Below, one piece after another: positions 8,613 through 16,623 of a DNA stretch of 64,000 bases (position 1 is its first letter; each line of letters begins with the position of its first letter). Source of the DNA: an uncultured Lachnospiraceae bacterium (GTDB taxonomy: Bacteria > Bacillota > Clostridia > Lachnospirales > Lachnospiraceae); contig CADACD010000003.1 of the NCBI GenBank assembly GCA_902786365.1, forward strand, positions 100,985 through 164,984, read 5' to 3'. Position numbers and translations under genes: made by a program. The notes beneath the pieces are model-generated. The model saw only the letters and a program-made list of their open reading frames with translations, did no database searches and had not been told where the DNA came from.

Positions 8613-9062
8613 ATGAGGTGCCCATACTGCAATGAGGAAGGTACAAAAGTAATTGATTCGCGCCCGGCAGACAATAATTCCATCAGAAGAAGGAGACAGT
8701 GTGAGAGCTGTGGGAAGAGATATACCACTTATGAGAGAGTAGAGAATGTTCCTCTTATTGTAATAAAAAAAGATATGAATAGGGAACCTTACAACCGTTC
8801 CAAAATTGAGGCAGGAATTGTAAGGTCATGTCATAAAAGACCGGTTTCCATGGAAGAAATTACAGTGCTGGTAGATGAAATAGAAAATATGATTTTCAAT
8901 CTCGATGTAAAGGAGATAAGCAGTTCAAGAATAGGTGAAATACTTATGAATAAACTGAAAGATTTTGATTCAGTGGCATATGTAAGGTTTGCATCCGTTT
9001 ATAGAGAGTTTAAAGATGTCAATACGTTTATGGACGAAATAAAAAAACTTCTTGATAAATAG
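8613..9062 (+). CDS. nrdR: Transcriptional repressor NrdR
   Basis: NrdR represses ribonucleotide reductase genes by binding NrdR boxes under control of ATP/dATP. The start is the ATG eight bases after TGGAGG; a longer frame upstream lacks support. The ~149-residue protein has the N-terminal four-cysteine zinc ribbon (CPYCNEEGTKV ... CESCGKRYTTYE) followed by the ATP-cone domain, beginning VIKKDMNREPYNRSKIEAGI. This is the normal family architecture and length. It has its own promoter and is followed 100 bases later by yqeG. No reductase genes lie in the window. Confidence 0.95.
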   Translation: MRCPYCNEEGTKVIDSRPADNNSIRRRRQCESCGKRYTTYERVENVPLIVIKKDMNREPYNRSKIEAGIVRSCHKRPVSMEEITVLVDEIENMIFNLDVKEISSSRIGEILMNKLKDFDSVAYVRFASVYREFKDVNTFMDEIKKLLDK

Positions 9063-9162
9063 TTGTTATTGACAAACAGTCACAGTTCGCCGGCACATTG
9101 CTAAAATGAACCGGAATGACCATGAACGGTGATGACAATAAGCGATAGTGGAGAAAAGTACC

Positions 9163-9678
9163 ATGAAAATTTTTAGAAAATTATATCCGTCAGAGATGGA
9201 AGATGGAACATATGTGATTGATTTTAAAAAATATTATGACATGGGATACCGGGGGATTCTGTTTGATATAGATAACACTCTGGTTCCGCATGGTGCACCA
9301 GCCGATGAAAAGGCAATTGCATTTTTTAAAAAACTACGTGAAATGGGATTTAAAACATGTCTTATTTCAAACAATAAAGAACCCAGAGTAAAGTCGTTTG
9401 CCGATAAAGTAGGTTCGGAGTATATTTTTGATGCACATAAACCATCAAGAAAAAATTATATGAAGGCATTTGAACTCATGGACACTAAGAAAAACAATAC
9501 ATTATTTGTAGGTGATCAGATATTTACAGATATATATGGAGCAAACAGAGTTGGAATGCATACCATTTTAGTAAAGCCGATACATCCAAAAGAAGAAATT
9601 CAGATTGTATTGAAAAGATATCTAGAAAAAGGTGTATTGTGGACTTATAAGAAAGATAAAGGTCATAGGGAACAATAA
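9163..9678 (+). CDS. yqeG: YqeG family HAD-type (IIIA) phosphatase
   Basis: Small HAD-superfamily phosphatase of the YqeG family; its physiological substrate is unknown. The start is the ATG preceded by GTGGAGAAAAG (a GTG five codons earlier is possible). HAD motifs are complete: motif I FDIDNTLV (about residue 35), motif II LISNNKEPR, motif III lysine in HKPSRK, and motif IV GDQIFTD. In Bacillus yqeG heads the yqeG-yqeH-aroE cluster. Here a shikimate dehydrogenase homologue is indeed next, but on the opposite strand and without yqeH. Confidence 0.9.
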   Translation: MKIFRKLYPSEMEDGTYVIDFKKYYDMGYRGILFDIDNTLVPHGAPADEKAIAFFKKLREMGFKTCLISNNKEPRVKSFADKVGSEYIFDAHKPSRKNYMKAFELMDTKKNNTLFVGDQIFTDIYGANRVGMHTILVKPIHPKEEIQIVLKRYLEKGVLWTYKKDKGHREQ

Positions 9679-9682
9679 TCTC

Positions 9683-9725
9683 AAGGTCATACTTTTTCAC
9701 GGAGGCATGAAACGTATGACCTTTT
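9683..9725. terminator. Bidirectional terminator between yqeG and the shikimate dehydrogenase gene
   Basis: Inverted repeat AAGGTCATAC (9683-9692) / GTATGACCTT (9714-9723) with CTTTT on the + strand side. It sits between two convergent genes, so it probably serves both. Confidence 0.75.
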
Positions 9726-9743
9726 GAATTATCGTAAAATCTG

Positions 9744-10613
9744 TTAACTTAAAAAATATTTTTCTTTTACTTTTTCAACCGGCATGTCCTGCCCTGTCCA
9801 TATTTTAAAGGCTTCCGCACCTTGATAAAGAAGCATATAAAGACCGTTGAAAGTCTGGCAGCCATGTGATTTTGCCATAGAAAGAAGCTTCGTTTCTTTT
9901 GGGTTATATATGATATCTGATACAATCAAATCTTCTCTGAATACACTTTCATCAGTGATAATACAATTGTCGACATTAGGAGCCATTCCCACGCTTGTTG
10001 CGTTTGTGAGAATATGGCTGTTTTCGATACTTTTATTCAGTTCAGTTTTATCAGCCAGATCATATAATGCAGCTTTACAGTCTGTATTTTTATTGATACT
10101 ATCAACCATTTTCTGAGCTCTATCAAAAAATTGGTCTCTGATACTGAAAACATTGATTGATTTTACACCATCTAATGCTGCCTGTACACATAATGAGGTG
10201 GCAGCTCCGCCTGCACCCAGCAAAGTCATATTTTTGCCTATAATATCATGTCCTGCATCTTTAACGGCACGCATATAGCCGATGCCATCAGTGTTGTATC
10301 CGGTAAGAACACCATTATCATTCACAACTGTATTGACTGCACCAATCATTTCGGCAGCAGGGCTTAATTTGTCGGCAAGTTCACACATCAGATTTTTATC
10401 AGGCATAGTACAGTTAAAACCACGTACACCCATTATTCTCATTCCGTCAACAGCAGTTTTGAGATTGGTTGTGTCCACATCAAAACAGAGATAAACGTAA
10501 TCTAAATTAAGTAAATGGAATGCTTCATTGTGCATCATTGGTGAAATGCTGTGTGCCACAGGACTTCCAAGTAGACCTGTCAGCTTTGTGTGGCCTGTTA
10601 TGTTGATACTCAT
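9744..10613 (-). CDS. Shikimate/quinate dehydrogenase, YdiB-like
   Basis: NAD(P)-dependent reduction of 3-dehydroshikimate (or dehydroquinate) in the shikimate pathway. The 289-residue protein has the substrate motif GSPVAHSISPMMHN, the catalytic lysine in CTMPDKNLM, a Rossmann GAGGAATS motif near residue 130, and GLYMLLYQGAEAF at the end. The segments TMPDK, RDQFFDRA and NKNTDCK resemble E. coli YdiB more than typical AroE (which reads NVTxPxK), suggesting the broader quinate/shikimate subfamily with NAD use. It has a good ribosome site (AAAGGA). It is transcribed against all its neighbours and is the only shikimate-pathway gene in the window, so whether it is the main biosynthetic enzyme is open. 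Confidence 0.85.
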   Translation of the reverse strand: MSINITGHTKLTGLLGSPVAHSISPMMHNEAFHLLNLDYVYLCFDVDTTNLKTAVDGMRIMGVRGFNCTMPDKNLMCELADKLSPAAEMIGAVNTVVNDNGVLTGYNTDGIGYMRAVKDAGHDIIGKNMTLLGAGGAATSLCVQAALDGVKSINVFSIRDQFFDRAQKMVDSINKNTDCKAALYDLADKTELNKSIENSHILTNATSVGMAPNVDNCIITDESVFREDLIVSDIIYNPKETKLLSMAKSHGCQTFNGLYMLLYQGAEAFKIWTGQDMPVEKVKEKYFLS

Positions 10614-10751
10614 ATTTTTATGTCCTTTCGTATATGGAATTTGTATGAAATAATAGTAAAACTTTATGAAAAATATGTCAATAGAAATGCAGAGAAATGC
10701 AGGCGGAGGATACTTGCGAAAAGAAACAAAAGAAAAAAATAAAAAAAGTTG

Positions 10752-10780
10752 TTGACAATATAAAAGTAATGTGATATTAT
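10752..10780 (+). promoter_or_regulatory. Sigma-A promoter of the leucine tRNA
   Basis: Consensus TTGACA (10752-10757), 17-bp spacer, TATTAT (10775-10780), 24 bases before the mature tRNA 5' end. Confidence 0.88.
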
Positions 10781-10803
10781 AATTTTCGCATTAAGAAATG
10801 CTT

Positions 10804-10887
10804 GCGGAAATGCTGGAATTGGCAGACAGGCTAGACTAAGGATCTAGTGTTGGCAACGACGTGAGGGTTCAAGTCCCTTTTTCCGCA
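10804..10887 (+). tRNA. tRNA-Leu (anticodon AAG)
   Basis: Class II tRNA with long variable arm. Acceptor stem GCGGAAA / TTTCCGC with discriminator A. D-arm sequence TGGAATTGGCAGACAG is typical of leucine tRNAs. Anticodon stem CTAGA / TCTAG with loop CTAAGGA places U33 before anticodon AAG. T-arm is GAGGG TTCAAGT CCCTT. CCA is not encoded (ACTA follows). The adenosine at position 34 is unusual for a bacterial non-arginine tRNA and would need TadA-type deamination to inosine to read CUC as well as CUU. Confidence 0.93.
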
Positions 10888-10902
10888 CTAAATATTGAGA
10901 CA

Positions 10903-10935
10903 GGGTAGAAGAGAGTATTCTCAGCTACCCTTTTT
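10903..10935 (+). terminator. Terminator of the tRNA-Leu transcript
   Basis: Stem GGGTAG (10903-10908) / CTACCC (10925-10930), extended by inner pairing (GAGA / TCTC), followed by TTTTTA. Confidence 0.85.
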
Positions 10936-11084
10936 ATACTATATGGACGATTGAAAGAATAAGGAAACAAATAAGGTAAAAGGATGCAGAGAGATACGTG
11001 ATTTTGCATTAATGACAGAGTATATAATAAATTAGATACATAACATAATTACAAACTAAAAATTGAATATGGGAGGTAATGTGT

Positions 11085-11798
11085 ATGACACCACATAACA
11101 AGGCGCAAAAGGGAGATATTGCAAAGACAGTTCTTATGCCTGGAGATCCGTTAAGGGCCAAGTTTATCGCTGAAAAATATCTTGAAGAAACGGTGATGTT
11201 TAATGATGTAAGGAATATGTTTGGCTATACCGGATATTATAAAGGAACAAAGGTATCGGTGATGGGTTCGGGTATGGGAATGCCATCAATAGGGATATAT
11301 TCATATGAATTATATTCTCAGTATGATGTTGAAAATATCATCAGAATTGGTTCAGCAGGTTCGTATTGCGATAAGGCAAAAGTGTTTGATGTTGTTCTTG
11401 CAGATAGTGCATATTCAGAGTCGAGTTTTGCAAAAACACAGAATGGATATGATAAGGATATCACTTATCCATCAAAGAAATTATGTGAACTAATTAAAGA
11501 AACAACAACAGAATTAAAGAAGGATATCATTGTGGGGTGTGTACATTCATCAGATGTATTTTATCGTGAAGATAAGACTCCGTATTTTCAAAGATTATAT
11601 GAGGAGAAAGGCTGCATGTGTGTTGAGATGGAAAGCTTTGCATTGTTTCACAATGCAAATGTCTTAGGAAAGAATGCAGCATGTATTCTAACAATTTCAG
11701 ATTCGTTTGTCTCTGAAAGAATTACAACAGCACTTGAAAGGGAAAAGTCATTTACCGATATGATGGAGATTGCTCTTGATACTGTTTTGAAATTATAA
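11085..11798 (+). CDS. deoD: Purine-nucleoside phosphorylase, DeoD type
   Basis: Cleaves purine (deoxy)nucleosides with phosphate for base salvage. The protein has about 237 residues of the trimeric/hexameric PNP-UDP fold, with phosphate/ribose motifs MPGDPLRAK, VMGSGMGMPSIGIY and RIGSAGSY, the purine-side EMESFALF motif, and ISDSFV near the end. The GGGAGG at 11071 is eight bases before this ATG; the ATG six bases earlier is too close. It lies 17 bases upstream of dgt, so purine nucleotide catabolism leads the macromolecular-synthesis operon. Confidence 0.94.
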   Translation: MTPHNKAQKGDIAKTVLMPGDPLRAKFIAEKYLEETVMFNDVRNMFGYTGYYKGTKVSVMGSGMGMPSIGIYSYELYSQYDVENIIRIGSAGSYCDKAKVFDVVLADSAYSESSFAKTQNGYDKDITYPSKKLCELIKETTTELKKDIIVGCVHSSDVFYREDKTPYFQRLYEEKGCMCVEMESFALFHNANVLGKNAACILTISDSFVSERITTALEREKSFTDMMEIALDTVLKL

Positions 11799-11815
11799 TA
11801 GAGGGGAGCGGTTGG

Positions 11816-12823
11816 ATGAATATCAGACAGGAAAGTGAAGAAATTGAGTTTGCAACTCTCAGTGAATATGCATCATTTAGCAGATATTCCAAGGGACGTG
11901 ATACAAAAGAGGACGAGTGTGATATCAGAACATGTTATCAAAGGGATCGTGATAGAATCATACATTGTAAGGCGTTTAGAAGATTGAAACATAAAACACA
12001 GGTATTTCTTGCACCGGCCGGGGATCATTACAGAACAAGGCTTACACATACCTTGGAAGTGTCCCAGATTGCAAGAACCATAGCAAAGGCACTCAGAATG
12101 AATGAGGATTTGACAGAAGCCATAGCACTTGGACATGACCTTGGGCATACACCGTTTGGACATGCGGGGGAGTCGGCACTCAATGATGTGTGCAAGGAAG
12201 GATTTGCCCATTACAGACAGAGTCTTCGGGTTGTTGAGCTGCTAGAAAAGAAAGGGCAAGGGCTTAATCTCACAAAAGAGGTTCGAGATGGAATTGTCAA
12301 TCACAGAACATCAGGTAATCCATCAACAATAGAAGGAAAGATTGTGAGGATATCAGATAAGATAGCATATATCAATCATGATATTGATGATGCGATAAGA
12401 GGAAAGATTTTGAGTGAGGAAGATTTGCCGGCGGAATATACTGATATTTTGGGACATTCCAAAAAAGAAAGGTTAAATACAATGATTCTTGATATTGTCA
12501 GGCAGAGCAGAAATAAGCCGGATATTATCATGTCAGAAATTATTGATAAAGCAATGAAGGATTTAAGAAATTTTATGTTTAAGCATGTTTATTCCAATCC
12601 AATGGCAAAAGGGGAAGAAAACAAAGCAAAGACAATGTTAAAGTCCTTGTATCAATATTATCTTGAACATCTGCATGAGATGCCGGAAGAGTATATATGG
12701 CTGGTTGAACAGAAAAATGAATCAGCTGCGCGGGTTGTATGTGATTACATAGCAGGAATGAGTGACCAGTATTCTGTAAGAAAATATGAAGAATTGTTTG
12801 TACCGTCATTTTGGATGTCATAA
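11816..12823 (+). CDS. dgt: dGTP triphosphohydrolase-like protein
   Basis: HD-domain enzyme that hydrolyses dNTPs to the deoxynucleoside and triphosphate, limiting dNTP pools. The 335-residue protein has FRRLKHKTQVF and the metal ligands HTLEVSQIAR (H), ALGHDLGHTPFGH (HD plus the extra family histidines) and DKIAYINHDIDDA (final D). Its length fits the short Gram-positive dGTPase-like class. Upstream deoD could take over its deoxyguanosine product. In many clostridia dgt directly precedes dnaG, as here (69 bases). Confidence 0.92.
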   Translation: MNIRQESEEIEFATLSEYASFSRYSKGRDTKEDECDIRTCYQRDRDRIIHCKAFRRLKHKTQVFLAPAGDHYRTRLTHTLEVSQIARTIAKALRMNEDLTEAIALGHDLGHTPFGHAGESALNDVCKEGFAHYRQSLRVVELLEKKGQGLNLTKEVRDGIVNHRTSGNPSTIEGKIVRISDKIAYINHDIDDAIRGKILSEEDLPAEYTDILGHSKKERLNTMILDIVRQSRNKPDIIMSEIIDKAMKDLRNFMFKHVYSNPMAKGEENKAKTMLKSLYQYYLEHLHEMPEEYIWLVEQKNESAARVVCDYIAGMSDQYSVRKYEELFVPSFWMS

Positions 12824-12892
12824 GAATCAGTTATAAAATCTTGTGGTGAATAAAGCGAATTTAAACAGATGAAAGGGATAGAGGGAGCAGAA

Positions 12893-14677
12893 ATGTATTA
12901 CAGTGAAGATTTGATTGAAAAAGTTCGTTCTAGTAATGATATAGTAGATGTGATTTCTTCTTATGTGAAATTGAAGAAAACAGGATCAACTTATTTTGGT
13001 CTTTGCCCATTCCATAATGAAAAGTCGCCATCATTTTCAGTCACTCCATCAAAACAGATGTATTATTGTTTTGGTTGTGGAGAAGGAGGAAATGTATTTT
13101 CATTTATCATGAGATATGAGAATTATACATTTTTAGAGGCAGCAAAGATGTTGGCGGACAGGGCAGGGATTGATTTGCCACAGGCAGAATATTCTGAGGA
13201 GGACAGAAGAAAAGCGGAGCTTAAGTCAACACTTTTAGATATCAATAAGAAGGCTGCTCTTTATTTTCATCATCAGTTGAAAAGTGAGAAAGGAGAAAAT
13301 GGAAGAAACTATTTTGAGGGAAGAGGACTTGATGAGGAGACAATAAAACATTTCGGACTAGGGTATTCTAATAAGACGAGTGATGATTTATACAGATATA
13401 TGAGAAGTCAGGGATATACAGATGATATCTTAAAAGAGGCCGGACTGTTTTCTTATTCAGAGAAAGGAACATATGACAAATTCTGGAACAGGGTCATGTT
13501 TCCGATTCTTGATATTAATGGTAAGGTGATTGGATTTGGTGGCAGAGTTTTAGGCGAGGGGGAACCTAAATATTTAAATTCTCCGGAGACAAAGATATTT
13601 GAAAAAAGCCGGAACTTATATGGAATGAATTTTGCAAGGATATCAAGAAAATCATATATTCTGATATGTGAAGGCTATATGGATGTGATTGCCCTTCACA
13701 GAGCAGGGTTTACCAATGCAGTAGCAGCACTTGGAACAGCATTTACATCACAGCATGCAATGTTAATCAAGCGCTACTCAGATGAAGTGGTACTTACATT
13801 TGACAGTGACAGTGCCGGAAAAAAAGCGGCGCTTAGGGCAATCCCTATTCTAAAACAGGTCGGGGTGTCGATTAAGGTTTTAGATATGTCGCCGTATAAA
13901 GATCCGGATGAGTTTATTAAAAATCTGGGTGCAGACGAATATCAGAAAAGAATTGATAATGCAACCAATAGCTTTATTTTCGAAATCCGAATGATGAGAG
14001 AGGAATATAATATTAACGATCCGCATTCCAAGGCAGAATTTTATGGAAATGTAGCCAAGAAACTACTTGATTTTTCGGAGGAGCTGGAAAGAAATGTATA
14101 TGTGGAAGCAGTGGCAAAAGAATTTATGATACCGATTGACAGCCTGAGCAGGGCAGTAAAAACATTGGCATTAAATTATAAGGTACCGGTATCCGAATCG
14201 GATGCAGGCAATTATGAAACAGGTGGCATCGGCAGCCGTGAGAAGAAAAATAAAAGGCCAAAAGCAGAAGATGGCGTAAAACAGGCACAAAAATTACTGC
14301 TCACATGGATGGTCGAAGATAATATTATTTACAATAAAGTAAAAGATTTGATAAGTGAAGAGGATTTTATAGAACCGCTTTATAACATGGTTGCAAAACT
14401 GTTGTTTGAACAGTTTAAAGCGGGGGAAAATAATCCGGCAAAGATATTGAATAGTTTTACGAAAGAGGACGAGCATAAAAGAGCAGCAGAATTATTTAAT
14501 ACATCACTTACGGAAAATTTAAGTCATGATGAAAAGGAAAAGGCATTAAATGAAATGGTGATAAAAGTGAAAAAGAACAGCCTTGATTACCAATTTAAAA
14601 ATGCGAGTGACTTTTCGCAATTGCAAAAGATATTGGAAGAGCAGAAAAAATTACAAAAAATACATATTTCTCTTTGA
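12893..14677 (+). CDS. dnaG: DNA primase DnaG
   Basis: Makes RNA primers for the replication fork with DnaB helicase. The start is the ATG after GAGGGAGC (an upstream in-frame extension is not supported). The ~594-residue protein has the CHC2 zinc finger (CPFHNEKSPSF ... YYCFGCGEGG) at about 40-65, the TOPRIM domain with VCEGYMD-like ILICEGYMDV (about 260) and TFDSDSAGKKAA, and a C-terminal helicase-interaction domain. It sits between dgt and rpoD in the classic macromolecular-synthesis operon, 29 bases before rpoD. Confidence 0.97.
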   Translation: MYYSEDLIEKVRSSNDIVDVISSYVKLKKTGSTYFGLCPFHNEKSPSFSVTPSKQMYYCFGCGEGGNVFSFIMRYENYTFLEAAKMLADRAGIDLPQAEYSEEDRRKAELKSTLLDINKKAALYFHHQLKSEKGENGRNYFEGRGLDEETIKHFGLGYSNKTSDDLYRYMRSQGYTDDILKEAGLFSYSEKGTYDKFWNRVMFPILDINGKVIGFGGRVLGEGEPKYLNSPETKIFEKSRNLYGMNFARISRKSYILICEGYMDVIALHRAGFTNAVAALGTAFTSQHAMLIKRYSDEVVLTFDSDSAGKKAALRAIPILKQVGVSIKVLDMSPYKDPDEFIKNLGADEYQKRIDNATNSFIFEIRMMREEYNINDPHSKAEFYGNVAKKLLDFSEELERNVYVEAVAKEFMIPIDSLSRAVKTLALNYKVPVSESDAGNYETGGIGSREKKNKRPKAEDGVKQAQKLLLTWMVEDNIIYNKVKDLISEEDFIEPLYNMVAKLLFEQFKAGENNPAKILNSFTKEDEHKRAAELFNTSLTENLSHDEKEKALNEMVIKVKKNSLDYQFKNASDFSQLQKILEEQKKLQKIHISL

Positions 14678-14706
14678 TAGCTTTTAAGAGTTGGAGGTAG
14701 CAGTAG

Positions 14707-15837
14707 ATGGAAGAAAGCAGAATGGATTTCGAAAAAAAGATGGAGAGTATATTGGAAGTGGCTAAAAAGAATAAGAGCACTGTAAGATATGAAGATATTA
14801 CGAAAGTGTTTGGGAAGGCAGCAAGTGAAACAGAACTTTTTGATAAGATTTTCGAAAGACTTGAGAGCGAAAAAATAGAGATTTTGCCTGTTTCTGAGAG
14901 TGAAATGGAAGAATTGGATGAAATTGAAGAAATGGAAGGATTAGATGAGATAGACGAGAGTGAAGAGATTGATTTGTCTCAGATAGACTTGTCAATTCCT
15001 GATGGAGTTGGAATAGAAGATCCTGTCAGAATGTATCTCAAAGAAATCGGCAAAATTCCATTGTTATCAATGGAAGAAGAAATTGAACTTGCAAAGAGAA
15101 TGGAGCAGGGAGATGATGAGGCAAAAAAGCAGCTTGCTGAGGCGAATTTAAGACTTGTTGTAAGCATCGCAAAAAAATATGTGGGAAGAGGACTACAGTT
15201 CCTTGACCTGATACAGGAAGGGAATTTAGGACTTATCAAAGCTGTTGATAAATTTGATTACAAAATGGGATATAAATTCAGTACCTATGCAACATGGTGG
15301 ATCAGGCAGGCAATCACAAGGGCAATAGCAGATCAGGCAAGAACAATCAGAATTCCGGTGCATATGGTTGAGACGATTAACAGACTGACAAGGACATCAA
15401 GACAGCTTTTACAGCAGTTGGGAAGAGAACCTTCGGCAGAGGAAATTGCACAGAGAATGGACATGCCTGTGGAAAAAGTCAGGGAGATTCTCAAGATTGC
15501 ACAGGAACCAGTTTCTTTAGAGACACCTGTTGGGGAAGAAGATGACAGTCATCTGGGAGACTTTATTCAGGATGAAAATATTTTGTTACCGGCAGATGCT
15601 GCAACATATACGATGTTGAAAGAACAGATAGTTGATGTTTTGACAACTTTGACAGAAAGAGAGAGAAAAGTGCTAAGTCTCAGATTTGGACTGGAGGATG
15701 GAAGACCAAGAACATTGGAAGAAGTTGGTCAGATTTTTGATGTGACAAGGGAGAGAATAAGACAGATTGAGGCAAAAGCACTTAGAAAGTTAAAGCATCC
15801 AAGCAGAAGCAAAAAGTTAAGAGATTATCTTGATTGA
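14707..15837 (+). CDS. rpoD: RNA polymerase primary sigma factor (sigma-A/RpoD)
   Basis: Housekeeping sigma factor. The 376-residue protein has a short region 1.1 followed by an acidic Glu/Asp stretch, region 1.2 ([12 protein letters not shown]), region 2 ([20 protein letters not shown], then [15 protein letters not shown]), region 3 and a complete region 4 ([14 protein letters not shown]-type sequence and the [20 protein letters not shown]). The length matches Bacillus SigA. Ribosome site GGAGG. It follows dnaG in the operon and precedes trmK by 74 bases. The promoters called in this window fit its consensus. Confidence 0.97.
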   Translation: MEESRMDFEKKMESILEVAKKNKSTVRYEDITKVFGKAASETELFDKIFERLESEKIEILPVSESEMEELDEIEEMEGLDEIDESEEIDLSQIDLSIPDGVGIEDPVRMYLKEIGKIPLLSMEEEIELAKRMEQGDDEAKKQLAEANLRLVVSIAKKYVGRGLQFLDLIQEGNLGLIKAVDKFDYKMGYKFSTYATWWIRQAITRAIADQARTIRIPVHMVETINRLTRTSRQLLQQLGREPSAEEIAQRMDMPVEKVREILKIAQEPVSLETPVGEEDDSHLGDFIQDENILLPADAATYTMLKEQIVDVLTTLTERERKVLSLRFGLEDGRPRTLEEVGQIFDVTRERIRQIEAKALRKLKHPSRSKKLRDYLD

Positions 15838-15911
15838 GATGAAGAGTATATATACTAAAGAATATTACTAGAGTGAAGAAATGTGAATCATTATGAAAAA
15901 AAGAGGAAAAA

Positions 15912-16607
15912 ATGAAAATTTCAAACAGATTAAAAAGAGTAGCATGTAATGTCACACCGGGATACAGAGTGGCGGATATAGGAACAGACCATGGATATGT
16001 TCCTATCTACCTGGTTGAAAATCAATTAGCGGTGCATGTGATTGCGATGGACATCAATGAAGGCCCATTAAAAAGGGCTAATGAAAATATAAGAAACAGC
16101 CATTTAGAAAGTTTTATCGAAACAAGACTGTCAAACGGATTTGAAAAGCTTTCGTATGGTGAGACTGATATTGCTGTCATTGCAGGAATGGGCGGCGAAT
16201 TGATGAAAAGCCTTTTAAAGAGTGGGGCACATGTAGTGAGCGGATTGGAAGAGCTTGTGCTGTCACCTCATTCAGAAATCCATGTTGTGCGGGAATATAT
16301 CAGATGTATTGGACATAAGATAGTAAATGAAGAAATGCTTGTCGATGAGGGCAAGTATTATACTATTATCAAGACACATAAGGGTCAGGAGGATACATAT
16401 TCAGCCACTGAATATAAATATGGGAAGATTCTCATAGATAGAAGGGATGTAGTTTTGATGGATTATCTGAAGTATAAAAAAGATAAGTTTTTAAGTATTT
16501 TAGAAAATTTTGAAACACAAAAAATAGAGAATGATTCAAAATCATGGGAAAGGTACAGACAGATAAAAGTGGAGGTAGAAGAGATAGAAGGTATACTAAA
16601 AGGATGA
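15912..16607 (+). CDS. trmK: tRNA (adenine(22)-N1)-methyltransferase TrmK
   Basis: Class I SAM-dependent enzyme that methylates N1 of A22 in the D-loop of some tRNAs. The 231-residue protein has the SAM-binding motif VADIGTDHGYVPIYL near residue 25, the acidic ribose-binding loop AMDINEGPL, and VIAGMGGELM, all conserved in the TrmK/YqfN family, followed by a coiled-coil-like C-terminal arm. It is directly downstream of rpoD, as in Bacillus. The usual next gene, a Nif3-like yqfO, is absent and replaced by the nucleoside kinase. Confidence 0.93.
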   Translation: MKISNRLKRVACNVTPGYRVADIGTDHGYVPIYLVENQLAVHVIAMDINEGPLKRANENIRNSHLESFIETRLSNGFEKLSYGETDIAVIAGMGGELMKSLLKSGAHVVSGLEELVLSPHSEIHVVREYIRCIGHKIVNEEMLVDEGKYYTIIKTHKGQEDTYSATEYKYGKILIDRRDVVLMDYLKYKKDKFLSILENFETQKIENDSKSWERYRQIKVEVEEIEGILKG

Positions 16608-16623
16608 AAGAGAGGTTTTTTGT

